The notes under the pieces: generated by a model
Databases searched by the model: none
Told to the model about the DNA's origin: nothing
Seen by the model: only the letters and a program-made list of their open reading frames with translations
Program-made: the position numbers and the translations under genes
Part shown: piece after piece, positions 15,691 through 23,966 of the stretch
Layout: every line of letters begins with the position of its first letter
How positions within the stretch are numbered: position 1 is the first letter of the stretch
NCBI RefSeq assembly: GCF_034120055.1
Contig: NZ_CP139368.1
Span: 682,001-746,000 of the forward strand
Direction of reading: 5' to 3'
Length of the DNA: 64,000 nt
Origin: Microbacterium rhizosphaerae
Lineage (GTDB): Bacteria > Actinomycetota > Actinomycetes > Actinomycetales > Microbacteriaceae

Positions 15691-15696
15691 AACCTA
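15691..15696 (-). promoter_or_regulatory. -10 hexamer TAGGTT, leaderless-type
   Basis: On the minus strand TAGGTT ends 6 nt before the GTG of the carboxypeptidase gene. Only 14 bp separate it from the opposing TATACT of the riboswitch transcript. Confidence 0.5.
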
Positions 15697-15710
15697 CTGG
15701 ACAGGCGGGT

Positions 15711-15716
15711 TATACT
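15711..15716 (+). promoter_or_regulatory. -10 hexamer TATACT of the thiamine-transport operon
   Basis: TATACT lies just before the TPP aptamer, placing the transcript start near 15723. No good -35 is seen. Confidence 0.5.
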
Positions 15717-15721
15717 CTCCC

Positions 15722-15812
15722 CACACACACGGGAGCCCGCTTGGGCTGAGAGGAAGCACCCGGCTTCGACCGTCGAACCTGATCTGGATAATGCCAGCGC
15801 AGGGAGGAGAGG
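15722..15812 (+). promoter_or_regulatory. TPP riboswitch (THI element)
   Basis: Conserved thiamine pyrophosphate aptamer landmarks occur in order: the hairpin AGCCC-GCTT-GGGCT, the invariant CTGAGA (15746-15751), then ACCTGATCTGGATAATGCCA and GCGCAGGGA (15797-15805). The ribosome binding site AGGAGAGG (about 15805-15812) sits immediately after the 3' aptamer strand and 4 nt before the ATG at 15816. TPP binding therefore most likely blocks translation initiation rather than acting through a terminator, and no terminator hairpin is visible. Confidence 0.96.
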
Positions 15813-15815
15813 AAT

Positions 15816-16454
15816 ATGCACGCGTCCGCGCCTGCCGAAACGTCCGCCGCCACAGCCCGCCCCGGGCGACTCCGCTGGAGAGTCGTCGACATCGTCGTCG
15901 CCGCCGTGCTCGGCGTCGCGATCGGGCTGATCTTCTGGGCATGGAACACCATCGGCTATGCCTGGTTCACCGCGATGGATGCCCTGACCCCGGGGCTCGG
16001 CGGCATCGCCGTCGGCATCTGGCTGCTCGGCGGAGTGATGGGCGGCCTCGTCATCCGCAAACCCGGGGCCGCGATCCTCGTCGAGGTGATCGCGTCGGTC
16101 GTGTCGATGCTCATCGGCAACGTGTGGGGCGTCTCGACGGTGTTCGAGGGCTTCGTCCAGGGCGTGGGGGCGGAGCTCGTCTTCGCGATCTTCCTGTACG
16201 CCCGGTTCACGCTGCCGGTCTCGATGCTGGCGGGCGCCGTCGCCGGCGTCGGCTCGTGGGTCTTCGAGCTCTTCTACGGCCCCGGCGCGAACATCCAGAA
16301 GTCGCTCGAGTTCAACCTCATCTACCTCGGCACGATCCTCGTCTCCGGCGCACTGCTTGCCGGACTCGTCGGGTGGCTGCTCGTCCGGGCGCTCGCCGCC
16401 ACGGGGGCCCTCAGCCGCTTCGCCGCCGGGCGGGAAGCGCGCCGCGAGGTCTGA
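15816..16454 (+). CDS. ykoE: YkoE-type ECF transporter S component (thiamine/HMP)
   Basis: Substrate-binding membrane subunit of an energy-coupling-factor importer, 212 residues with about five to six helices (IVVAAVLGVAIGLIFWAWNTI, ALTPGLGGIAVGIWLLGGVMGG, AAILVEVIASVVSMLIGNVWG, GAELVFAIFLY, MLAGAVAGVGSWVFELF, IYLGTILVSGALLAGLVGWLL). The motif FWAWNTIGYAWF near residue 45 is typical of the YkoE family. It is the first gene behind the TPP riboswitch, which ties it to thiamine or its pyrimidine precursor. The ATPase gene starts 2 bp after its stop. Confidence 0.92.
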   Translation: MHASAPAETSAATARPGRLRWRVVDIVVAAVLGVAIGLIFWAWNTIGYAWFTAMDALTPGLGGIAVGIWLLGGVMGGLVIRKPGAAILVEVIASVVSMLIGNVWGVSTVFEGFVQGVGAELVFAIFLYARFTLPVSMLAGAVAGVGSWVFELFYGPGANIQKSLEFNLIYLGTILVSGALLAGLVGWLLVRALAATGALSRFAAGREARREV

Positions 16455-16455
16455 C

Positions 16456-17919
16456 ATGACCCGCATCCCTGCGGGACGGCTGACCGCGGAGGGCTGGGGC
16501 TGGCGGTACGCCGGCCGCCGCGCGCCCGCCGTCCGCGATGTCACCTTCACCGTCGAGCCCGGCGAGCGGGTGCTGCTTCTCGGAGCCTCCGGCTCCGGGA
16601 AGTCGACCCTGCTCGCCGGGATCGCAGGCCTGCTCGGCGGTGCCGACGAGGGCGAGGAGACCGGCGCTCTGCTGGTCGACGGCGAACGGCCCGAAGCCCA
16701 TCGCGGGCGGGTGGGACTCGTGCTCCAGGACCCCGACACCGGGATCGTCCTGTCCAAGGTCGGCGACGACGTCGCCTTCGGATGCGAGAACCTCGGGGTG
16801 CCGGCATCCGATATCCCCGCCCGTGTCGCCGAGGCGCTCGAGGCGGTCGGACTCGACGTGCCGCCCTCCCGCGCCACCAACGCGCTGTCGGGTGGCCAGA
16901 AGCAGCGGCTCGCGATCGCGGGCGTGCTCGCGATGCGGCCGGGAGTGCTGCTGCTCGACGAGCCCACGGCGAACCTCGACCCCGACGGCGTCCACGAGGT
17001 CCGGCGGTCGGTCGAGCATGCGGTCGGCGAGTCCGGCGCGACCCTCGTCGTGATCGAGCACCGCACGGAGGCGTGGGTCGACCTGATGACGCGGGTGATC
17101 GTGCTCGATGCCGGGGGAGGCCTCGTGGCCGACGGCACTCCGGACGCGGTCTTCGCGCGGCACGGCGCCGCGCTCGCGGCGGCGGGGGTCTGGGTGCCGG
17201 GGCACGCGATCGAGCTTCCTGTGCTCGATCCGGTGCCGAGCGGGACGGATGCCGTGCTCTCCGCCGAGGACCTCGCCATCAGCCGCGACGGCCGGACCGT
17301 CGTACGCGGCGGCATCCATCTGCGGGTCCCCCGCGCCGCAGCCACCGTGGTCACGGGTCCGAACGGCGTCGGCAAGTCCACTCTTGCGCTGACCCTCGCC
17401 GGGCTCCTGCCCGAGGCCGCAGGCGAGATCCAGTCCGCGCCCGATCTCGCCGGACGGTCGGGCCGGCGCCCCATCCGCTGGACATCCCGCGAGCTGCTCA
17501 CCCGCATCGGCACGGTGTTCCAGGAGCCCGAGCATCAGTTCCTCGCCCAGACGGTGCGCGACGAGCTCGCGGTGGGTCCGCGGGCGCTGAAGCGCCCCGC
17601 GGCGGAGGTCGACCGCATCGTCGACGAGCTGCTCGAGCGCCTGCACCTCGCACCGCTCGCCCTGGTCAACCCCTTCACCCTGTCCGGCGGGCAGAAGCGG
17701 CGGCTGTCCGTGGCGACGGTGCTCGCCGCATCCCCGCCCGTCGTCGTCCTGGACGAGCCGACGTTCGGCCAGGATCGGACCGGATGGATCGAGCTCGTGC
17801 GCCTGCTGCAGGACGAGATCGCGCGGGGCACGTCGATCGTCGCCGTGACGCACGACGGCGGGGTCGTCCACCACCTCGGCGGGCAGCGGGTCGCCTTCGA
17901 GGCCGAGGTCCACGCATGA
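16456..17919 (+). CDS. ykoD: ECF transporter dual ATPase (YkoD-type)
   Basis: Cytoplasmic energising subunit with two fused ABC domains, 487 residues, so it replaces the EcfA/EcfA' pair. First domain: Walker A GASGSGKST, signature ALSGGQKQRLAIAG, Walker B VLLLDEPTANLDP. Second domain: Walker A GPNGVGKST, Q-loop VFQEPEHQF, signature TLSGGQKRRLSVATVL, Walker B VVVLDEPTFGQD. Both nucleotide sites look complete. It starts at the ATG at 16456 right after ykoE and overlaps the permease gene (ATGA). Confidence 0.94.
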   Translation: MTRIPAGRLTAEGWGWRYAGRRAPAVRDVTFTVEPGERVLLLGASGSGKSTLLAGIAGLLGGADEGEETGALLVDGERPEAHRGRVGLVLQDPDTGIVLSKVGDDVAFGCENLGVPASDIPARVAEALEAVGLDVPPSRATNALSGGQKQRLAIAGVLAMRPGVLLLDEPTANLDPDGVHEVRRSVEHAVGESGATLVVIEHRTEAWVDLMTRVIVLDAGGGLVADGTPDAVFARHGAALAAAGVWVPGHAIELPVLDPVPSGTDAVLSAEDLAISRDGRTVVRGGIHLRVPRAAATVVTGPNGVGKSTLALTLAGLLPEAAGEIQSAPDLAGRSGRRPIRWTSRELLTRIGTVFQEPEHQFLAQTVRDELAVGPRALKRPAAEVDRIVDELLERLHLAPLALVNPFTLSGGQKRRLSVATVLAASPPVVVLDEPTFGQDRTGWIELVRLLQDEIARGTSIVAVTHDGGVVHHLGGQRVAFEAEVHA

Positions 17920-18698
17920 CCCTCGTCGAGGCTCCCGCGCGCCGCGCCTGGCTCGACGGGGTCAATCCCGTCACCAAGGTCGTGGCCGCGCTCATCCTGG
18001 CCGTTCCGCTCATGGCGTCGATCGACGCGACCAGCGCGGCGCTCGTCATCGTGCTCGAGCTGCTCTGCATCCCGCTCACCGGCCTCGCTCCGGCGGCCGT
18101 CGCGCGTCGCATCCTGCCGGTCGTCCTCTTCGCCCCGATCGCCGGCGTGAGCATGCTGCTCTACGCGCAGCCGTCCGGCGAGGTCTACTGGAGCTTCGGC
18201 TACGCCACCATCAGCAGCGGCTCGATCGTCCTCGCGATCGCCGTGAGCCTGCGCGTCTTCGCGCTCGCCCTTCCGACGATCCTCCTGTTCGGCCGTACGG
18301 ATCCGACCGAGCTCGCGGACGGTCTGGCGCAGGTCGCGCATCTGCCCAGCCGCTTCGTGCTCGGTGTGCTCGCCGGGGCCCGCACTCTCGGGCTGTTCCT
18401 CGACGACTGGCGAAGCATGGGTCTTGCACGTCGCGCGCGCGGCGTCGGCGATCGCGGAGCGCTCCGACGTCTCGTCTCGATGGCCTTCGTGCTGCTCGTG
18501 TTCGCGGTCCGGCGCGGCACCAAACTCGCGACGGCGATGGAGGCGCGCGGGTTCGGCTCTGGCATCCCGCGCACATGGGCGCGGCGGTCCACGGTGGGGC
18601 ACCGGGATGCGGTCGCCCTCACAGGCGCCGTCGCGATCATCGTCGTCGCGCTGAGCGTCGCCGTCGCCCTCGGCACCTTCCGCTTCGTCTGGAGCTGA
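17916..18698 (+). CDS. ykoC: ECF transporter T component (YkoC-type permease)
   Basis: Membrane coupling subunit of the thiamine-precursor importer, 260 residues. Hydrophobic segments include VVAALILAVPLMASI, SAALVIVLELLCIPLTGL, RILPVVLFAPIAGVSMLLYA, GSIVLAIAVSLRVFALALPTILL and AVALTGAVAIIVVALSVAVAL. The EcfT coupling helices show conserved Ala-Arg-Gly-type triplets: MGLARRARGVGDRG and ATAMEARGFG, which contact the ATPases. The start is the ATG overlapping the ATPase stop. It is the last gene of the riboswitch operon. Confidence 0.92.
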   Translation: MTLVEAPARRAWLDGVNPVTKVVAALILAVPLMASIDATSAALVIVLELLCIPLTGLAPAAVARRILPVVLFAPIAGVSMLLYAQPSGEVYWSFGYATISSGSIVLAIAVSLRVFALALPTILLFGRTDPTELADGLAQVAHLPSRFVLGVLAGARTLGLFLDDWRSMGLARRARGVGDRGALRRLVSMAFVLLVFAVRRGTKLATAMEARGFGSGIPRTWARRSTVGHRDAVALTGAVAIIVVALSVAVALGTFRFVWS

Positions 18699-18777
18699 CG
18701 GCGGCGGCGTTTAGGCCGCTTCCAGGTGCTTCGCAACCCCCTTCCAGGCTGACCGGATCGGCGTAGCATCCCGGGGC

Positions 18778-20232
18778 ATGGAGAACACGAAGGCCGGGCT
18801 CCTGGAGGCGCTCGACACACGCGACATCGGCCGGTTCTACATCTACCTGGCGGTTCTGGCCACCATCGGCGGATTCCTGTTCGGGTTCGATTCCGCGAAC
18901 ATCGGCTCCGCCCTCGTCTTCCTCCCGTTCACCCTCAGTCCGCTCGCCATCGGCGTCATCGTCGCCGGCGCGTCGCTCGGCTCGTTCGTGGGGGCTCTCG
19001 CGGCGGGGCCGCTCACCGACCGCTTCGGTCGCAAGTCCCTGCTGCTCATCGACTCCGGCCTGTTCGCGCTCGGGTCGCTCATCTCGGCGTTCGCGTTCGA
19101 GCCGGTCACGCTCATCATCGGGCGGCTGATCATCGGCATCGCGATCGGCGCCGACTCCGCGATCGCGACGGCCTACATCTCGGAGTTCGCGCCGAAGCGC
19201 AGGCGCGGCTCGCTCGCGATCATCCAGCAGTGGATGATCACGATCGGCATCCTGGCCGCCTACGTGATCGCGCTCATCGTGCTGTGGATCGCGCCCGGTG
19301 CCGCGAAGAGCGTGGACTGGCGCATCCTCCTCGGCGTCGGATTCATCCCCGCGATCATCTCGCTCGCGATGCGCGCCAGGATGCCGGAGTCCCCGCGCTG
19401 GCTGCTGGAACGGGGCAAGGAGGACAAGGCGCTCAAGGCGTTCCAGACCCTCGGAATGGACGTCACCCCGGCACAGGTCCACGCCGAGGCGGTGGCGGCG
19501 CACGAGGCGAAGACGCGGGCCGAGCACCAGACGACGTGGACCCGTCCGGTCAAGCGCGCCCTCCTCGTCGTGTGCGTCTTCTTCGTCCTCCAGCAGATCA
19601 CCGGCATCAACGTCGCGTTCTACTACGGCCCCCACCTGCTCACGCCGTACTTCGCCGGTCACGGGACGTCCGCGATCCAGTCGGAGATCTCCGGGGTGGT
19701 CGCGGCGGGCATCCTCGCCGTGGTCAACGTCATCGCGACGTATTTCGCGTTCCGCTTCATCGACACCGTCGGACGCCGCCGGCTCGCGATCGGCGCCTAC
19801 ATCGGCATGGCGGTCTTCCTCGTCATCGGAGCGTGGGGCGCCTCGTTCCTCTCCGGTGTCGCTCAGCTCGTCGTCATCATGATCGGCTTCGCGCTGTTCA
19901 TCTCGTGCTTCGCGATCGGCATCGGCGGAACCGGATGGCTCCTGCAGGGAGAGGTCTTCCCGACCGGGGTGCGCGGCCGCGCATCCGGGATCGGGGCGGC
20001 GGTGGACTGGCTGGCGAACTACGGGCTCGTGCTCGCCTTCCCGCTCATGCAGGTGGGCATCGGCCTCGGCTGGACGATGATCGTGTTCGCGATCCTGTGC
20101 GTCGTCGGCATCTTCTTCGTCTACTTCTTCCTGCCGGAGACGAAGGGAAAGTCGGTCGAAGAGGTCGTGCAGCTCTTCGAGGGGCCGGTCAACCGGAAGG
20201 ATCCCTCGACGCCGTCCGTGGTCCGCCGCTGA
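18778..20232 (+). CDS. MFS sugar porter
   Basis: Proton-coupled sugar/polyol transporter of the major facilitator superfamily, 484 residues, 12 helices. Family signatures are the G-R-[KR] loop DRFGRKSLLL after helix 2, PESPRWLLERGKEDKAL after helix 6, QQITGINVAFYYGP in helix 7, DTVGRRRL after helix 8 and the C-terminal PETKGKSVEEV. It resembles the XylE/IolT/GalP group; the exact sugar cannot be assigned. The promoter TAGCAT (18764-18769) ends 8 nt before the ATG and there is no ribosome binding site. It stands alone, convergent with the next gene. Confidence 0.93.
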   Translation: MENTKAGLLEALDTRDIGRFYIYLAVLATIGGFLFGFDSANIGSALVFLPFTLSPLAIGVIVAGASLGSFVGALAAGPLTDRFGRKSLLLIDSGLFALGSLISAFAFEPVTLIIGRLIIGIAIGADSAIATAYISEFAPKRRRGSLAIIQQWMITIGILAAYVIALIVLWIAPGAAKSVDWRILLGVGFIPAIISLAMRARMPESPRWLLERGKEDKALKAFQTLGMDVTPAQVHAEAVAAHEAKTRAEHQTTWTRPVKRALLVVCVFFVLQQITGINVAFYYGPHLLTPYFAGHGTSAIQSEISGVVAAGILAVVNVIATYFAFRFIDTVGRRRLAIGAYIGMAVFLVIGAWGASFLSGVAQLVVIMIGFALFISCFAIGIGGTGWLLQGEVFPTGVRGRASGIGAAVDWLANYGLVLAFPLMQVGIGLGWTMIVFAILCVVGIFFVYFFLPETKGKSVEEVVQLFEGPVNRKDPSTPSVVRR

Positions 20233-20247
20233 GCGGGCCTCGCCGGA

Positions 20248-20973
20248 TCACATGGCGTTCCACAGGTCGCGGTAATACGCGAGGCGCTCGCGGTCGGGCG
20301 GGATTCCGTATGCCTCGATGAGCGCGTCGGCCCAGCCCGGCCCGTAATTCCATTCGGTGCTCATGGATGCGACGGCGATGTCCGCCCACCGATCGGCGAC
20401 GCCGAGCGAGCCGAGGTCGACGTGCGCCGTCCATCGGCCGTCGTCGCCGAGGAGCGTGTTCGGGCAGCACGCATCCCCGTGGCACACGACGAGGCGGTCG
20501 ATCGCGGGCGGGTCGCGCAGCGTCTCGGGGATCGGGATGCCGCGGCCCTCCGCGCCGCGGATGCGCGTCGCCACGCTCCAGTCGAAGGGGCACTCGTCGA
20601 CGGGGAGCGCGTCGTGAAGCGCGCGCAGGCCCTCGCCGACGGCGCGAACGGCGACGGCGGGCTCCGCGATCCACAGCGGCGCGACCGCGGACTCCCCGCG
20701 GATCGCCTGCGTCACGAGCCACTCGTGCTCGTGGTCGGCGCCGACCTCGAGCACGCGCGGCACGGGCGTGAACGCACGCGCCCATTCGAGCCGCTGCACC
20801 TCGTCGATCACCGACGTCTCGACGTTGTACGGCTGCCACTTGACGTAGCGGCCGTCGCCGATGCGGAACGTCCTCCCGCCGAGCTCGTTGAGCCAGACGG
20901 CATCCACCGGCGCCGCGCCGGCGAGTTCGCGCACGGCGGCCGGCACGGCGACCGGCTCGATCGGGATCGTCAC
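20248..20973 (-). CDS. APH(3')-like aminoglycoside phosphotransferase family kinase
   Basis: Small-molecule kinase of 241 residues with the aminoglycoside phosphotransferase fold. The catalytic loop VVCHGDACCPNTLL (HGDxxxxN) and the metal-binding DLGSLGVADRWADIAVA closely follow the APH(3') pattern; the nucleotide-binding lobe shows RTFRIGDGRYVKWQPY. Whether it inactivates aminoglycosides or acts on another hydroxyl compound is unproven, as chromosomal relatives without resistance are common. The GTG start overlaps the stop of the DUF488 gene (GTGA), so the two are coupled. Confidence 0.82.
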   Translation of the reverse strand: MTIPIEPVAVPAAVRELAGAAPVDAVWLNELGGRTFRIGDGRYVKWQPYNVETSVIDEVQRLEWARAFTPVPRVLEVGADHEHEWLVTQAIRGESAVAPLWIAEPAVAVRAVGEGLRALHDALPVDECPFDWSVATRIRGAEGRGIPIPETLRDPPAIDRLVVCHGDACCPNTLLGDDGRWTAHVDLGSLGVADRWADIAVASMSTEWNYGPGWADALIEAYGIPPDRERLAYYRDLWNAM

Positions 20974-21344
20974 TCGGTCGCGGCTCCAGGCTCGAGGGCA
21001 CGGTCGATGAGAGCCTCGCGCAGCAGCACGGCGTGGTTGTGCTCGGCGTCGTGGACGCTGTGCAGCAGCGTCACGACGCCGTGCCCATCCAGCTCTTCCC
21101 GCAGCCCGGGGACCGCGGGGTTCTCGGCGAGTTCTGCGCGGTAGGCGGCGGCGAAGGCGTCCCACGACATGTCGTCGTGGTGGAACGCCTTGCGCAGCTC
21201 CGTCGAGGGCGCCACCTCCTTGGCCCAGAGGTCGAGGGCGGCCCGCTCCTTCGAGAGACCCCGCGGCCACAGCCGGTCGACGAGGACGCGGAATCCGTCC
21301 GAGGGCGACGCATCCTCGTACACGCGCTCGATCCGGATCTCCAT
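20970..21344 (-). CDS. DUF488 family protein
   Basis: 124-residue soluble protein of the DUF488 family, whose function is unknown. Family stretches visible are RIERVYEDASPSDGFRVLVD, DRLWPRGLSKERAALDLWAK, a conserved basic/aromatic core, and VTLLHSVHDAEHNHAVLL near the end. The ATG at 21344 is chosen because family members begin at this point; a longer reading to 21404 adds an atypical tail. It is coupled to the downstream phosphotransferase gene. Divergent from the SDR operon. Confidence 0.85.
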   Translation of the reverse strand: MEIRIERVYEDASPSDGFRVLVDRLWPRGLSKERAALDLWAKEVAPSTELRKAFHHDDMSWDAFAAAYRAELAENPAVPGLREELDGHGVVTLLHSVHDAEHNHAVLLREALIDRALEPGAATE

Positions 21345-21460
21345 ACGTTCCAGTGAACACCCATCGGTAGCCTGGTGGGGATCGGATGCGGTCCGCGGTG
21401 ACACCGAGTCTCGCCTAGACTGACACGCGATCCCAACCCTGGCAGTTCGAAGGAGAGCGC

Positions 21461-22222
21461 ATGGACATCGCAGGAGCCGCAGCCCTCGTCACGGGCGGCG
21501 CGAGCGGACTCGGCAAGGCCACGGCGGAGCGCCTCGCAGCCGCCGGCGCCCGGGTCACGATCGTCGACCTCCCCACCTCGACGGGCTTCGAGGTCGCCGG
21601 CGAACTGGGCGGCATCTGGGCCCCCGCCGACGTCACGAGCCCCGAAGAGATCGCACTCGCGGTGGATGCCGCATCCACCGCCGGCCCCCTCCGTGCCGTC
21701 GTCAACTGCGCGGGCATCGCCCCGCCCGCCAAGGTGCTCGACCGCGACGGCAAGCCCTCGTCGCTCGCGGACTTCGAGCGGATCATCCGCATCAACCTCG
21801 TCGGCACGTTCAACGTCATCGCCCAGGCGGCCGCGTACATGTCGCGCACCGAGCCGACCGCGGACGGCGACCGTGGCGTCATCGTCAACACCGCGAGCGT
21901 CGCCGCGTTCGACGGCCAGATCGGCCAGCCGGCGTACTCGGCGAGCAAGGGCGGCGTGCACGCGATGACGCTGCCGATCGCGCGCGAGCTCGCCCGCTAC
22001 GGCATCCGTGTGTGCACGATCGCCCCCGGCATCATGGAGACGCCGATGCTCATGGGCCTCCCCCAGGCGGCGCAGGATTCGCTCGGCCAGCAGGTGCCGC
22101 ACCCCGCACGCCTCGGCCGGCCCGACGAATACGCGCGCATGGTCATGGCGATCGTCGACAACGGCTACCTCAACGGCGAGACGATCCGCCTCGACGGCGC
22201 GATCCGGATGGCACCGCGATGA
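21461..22222 (+). CDS. SDR, 3-hydroxyacyl-CoA dehydrogenase type (HSD10-like)
   Basis: NAD(P)-dependent short-chain dehydrogenase of 253 residues. Cofactor motif TGGASGLGKAT, the NCAG segment VVNCAGIAPP, catalytic Ser in NTASVAAFDG and YSASK (Tyr/Lys). The stretches FERIIRINLVGTFNVI and APGIMETPMLMGLPQ are typical of type-2 3-hydroxyacyl-CoA dehydrogenases (HSD17B10 group), which act in isoleucine and branched fatty-acid breakdown. It has a good ribosome binding site GAAGGAGAG. It overlaps the following enoyl-CoA hydratase gene (ATGA), which supports an acyl-CoA role. Confidence 0.9.
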   Translation: MDIAGAAALVTGGASGLGKATAERLAAAGARVTIVDLPTSTGFEVAGELGGIWAPADVTSPEEIALAVDAASTAGPLRAVVNCAGIAPPAKVLDRDGKPSSLADFERIIRINLVGTFNVIAQAAAYMSRTEPTADGDRGVIVNTASVAAFDGQIGQPAYSASKGGVHAMTLPIARELARYGIRVCTIAPGIMETPMLMGLPQAAQDSLGQQVPHPARLGRPDEYARMVMAIVDNGYLNGETIRLDGAIRMAPR

Positions 22223-23055
22223 GTGACAGCCCGATCCTCTTCTCCGTCGAGGACGGCTTGGCCCGGCTCACCCTGAACCGGCCGACGCGACTGAACGCGT
22301 TCAACGCCGAGCTCGCGCACGCGTGGGCCGAGGTCACGGTCGCGGCCACGAGTCGCGACGACGTCGGTGCGATCGTGCTGGATGCCGCGGGCCCCGCGTT
22401 CTGCGCGGGCGGCGACGTCCTCGACATGGCCCAGACGATGGGCTCCGGCAGCCAGATCGAGGAGCTCGCCGGCGTCATCAACCGCGGCATCCGGGCGCTC
22501 ACCGAGTCGTCCATCCCGGTCGTCGCGGCCGCGCACGGCACGACCGCCGGCGGCGGACTCGGCATCCTGATGTGCTCGGACTATGCGATCATCGGCGCCG
22601 ACTCACGCATCGGCAGCCTGTACGCGAACATCGGCCTGACGCCCGACCTCTCGGTGTCGGCGCAGCTCGCGCACGCCGTGGGCCAGCGCCGAGCGCTCCA
22701 GCTCGTGCTGCAGGATCGCCTGCTCACCGCGCAGGAAGCGCTCGACTGGGGGCTCGTCGCGGAGGTCGTCGGCGCAGACGGTGCGGCGTCCACCGCCGCC
22801 GACATCGCCGCCGCGGTGAAGGCCCGTGCCGAGGAAGTCGCCCGCTTCTGGCTGTCCAACGCATACGCCGCGTACGGCCAGGCGAAGCGCCTCGTGCGCT
22901 CGCAGCCCGCCCGCTCCTTCGAGGAGCAGCTCGCCGAGGAGGCGCGCTCGATCGGGGCGGCCTTCGAGACGGCCGACGCGAAGGCGCGGGTCGCGGCGTT
23001 CGCCGCCGCATCCTCCCGACGACCTCAGCGCCCGAAGACCGAGGAGACACCATGA
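22219..23055 (+). CDS. Enoyl-CoA hydratase/isomerase family protein
   Basis: 278-residue crotonase-fold enzyme. LTLNRPTRLNAFN, oxyanion-hole stretches FCAGGDVLDMAQ and GTTAGGGLGILMCSD, and YANIGLTPDLSVSAQLAH. The residue after the oxyanion region reads Asp-Leu-Ser where classic hydratases have Gly-Gly, so isomerase or another acyl-CoA activity is possible. It lies between two short-chain dehydrogenases, with ATGA overlaps on both sides, so the three probably act on successive acyl-CoA intermediates. Confidence 0.87.
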   Translation: MSDSPILFSVEDGLARLTLNRPTRLNAFNAELAHAWAEVTVAATSRDDVGAIVLDAAGPAFCAGGDVLDMAQTMGSGSQIEELAGVINRGIRALTESSIPVVAAAHGTTAGGGLGILMCSDYAIIGADSRIGSLYANIGLTPDLSVSAQLAHAVGQRRALQLVLQDRLLTAQEALDWGLVAEVVGADGAASTAADIAAAVKARAEEVARFWLSNAYAAYGQAKRLVRSQPARSFEEQLAEEARSIGAAFETADAKARVAAFAAASSRRPQRPKTEETP

Positions 23056-23939
23056 TCCCCACGCCCCCTCCAGCCGCCGCCGGCGCGTCGCCCGGAGCCT
23101 CCGGGCGCGTGGGCCCGCTTGCCGGCAAGACCATCCTGATGTCCGGCGGAAGCCGCGGCATCGGCCTCGCGATCGCCCTCCGCGCGGCGCGGGACGGCGC
23201 GAACGTCGCGCTCCTCGCGAAGACCGATACCCCGCACCCGAAGCTCGAAGGCACGGTGCACACGGCCGCCCAGCAGATCCGGGATGCGGGCGGCAACGCC
23301 CTCGCGATCGTCGGCGACGTGCGCGAGGACGACGACATCACCCGCGCCGTGCTCGAGACGAAGGGCGAGTTCGGCAGCATCGACATCGTCGTGAACAACG
23401 CCTCGGTGATCGACCTCTCCGGCTCGCTCGACCTCGCCGCGAAGAAGTACGACCTCATGCAGGACGTCAATGTCCGCGGCACCTTCATGCTCAGCCGCGC
23501 GGCGCTGCCGGTGCTGAAGGAGGCGCCGAACCCGCACATTCTGTCGCTGTCGCCGCCGCTGAACATCACACCGCGCTGGCTGGGCGCGCACACCGGCTAC
23601 ACGCTGGCGAAGTTCGGCATGACGATGGCGACCCTCGGCATCGCCGCCGAGTTCGCGAACGACGGCATCGCCGCCAACACGCTGTGGCCACGGACCACGA
23701 TCGCGACGGCGGCCGTGCAGTTCGCGCTCGGCGGCGACCGGATGATGAAGGTCAGCCGCACGCCGGAGATCTACGCCGACGCTGCATACGAGGTGCTGCA
23801 GCAGCCGGCGCGCGAGTACACGGGGCAGACGCTGATCGTCGAGGACGTGCTGGAGGCGGCCGGAATCACGGACTTCTCGGGCTACGCGGCTGCGCCGGGC
23901 ACACCCGACGACGAGCTGTTCCCGGACATCTTCCTGTAG
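23052..23939 (+). CDS. SDR, HSDL2-like
   Basis: Short-chain dehydrogenase of 295 residues. Cofactor motif MSGGSRGIGLAIAL, VVNNASVIDL, SLSPPLNIT and the YTLAK catalytic pair. The stretch HTGYTLAKFGMTMATLG followed by NTLWPRTTIATAAV is typical of the HSDL2 group (SDR lacking the sterol-carrier domain here). The first 22 residues are a translated dispersed repeat and precede the true Rossmann start (LAGKTILMSGG). ATG at 23052 overlaps the stop of the preceding gene, with GAGGAG upstream. A hairpin after its stop separates it from the convergent exporter gene. Confidence 0.87.
   Translation: MIPTPPPAAAGASPGASGRVGPLAGKTILMSGGSRGIGLAIALRAARDGANVALLAKTDTPHPKLEGTVHTAAQQIRDAGGNALAIVGDVREDDDITRAVLETKGEFGSIDIVVNNASVIDLSGSLDLAAKKYDLMQDVNVRGTFMLSRAALPVLKEAPNPHILSLSPPLNITPRWLGAHTGYTLAKFGMTMATLGIAAEFANDGIAANTLWPRTTIATAAVQFALGGDRMMKVSRTPEIYADAAYEVLQQPAREYTGQTLIVEDVLEAAGITDFSGYAAAPGTPDDELFPDIFL
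23058..23117 (+). repeat. Start-codon-linked dispersed repeat, copy 3
   Basis: Encodes PTPPPAAAGASPGASGRVGP directly after the start. The core GCCCGGAG-C-CTCCGGGC is a perfect 8-bp inverted repeat around one base. Copies 1 and 2 lie at 6326-6385(-) and 15628-15678(-). Confidence 0.75.
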
Positions 23940-23940
23940 C

Positions 23941-23959
23941 AGCCGGGCGCACACCGGCT
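23941..23959. terminator. Putative bidirectional hairpin between convergent genes
   Basis: AGCCGG (23941-23946) pairs with CCGGCT (23954-23959) over a 7-nt loop, in the 27-bp gap between convergent stops. No U-tract. Confidence 0.45.
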
Positions 23960-23966
23960 CGGAGGC

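Noticed and set aside
18699..18777. Terminator after the thiamine-transport operon
   Set aside because: GGCGGCG and GGCCGC stretches are present but do not form a convincing stem.
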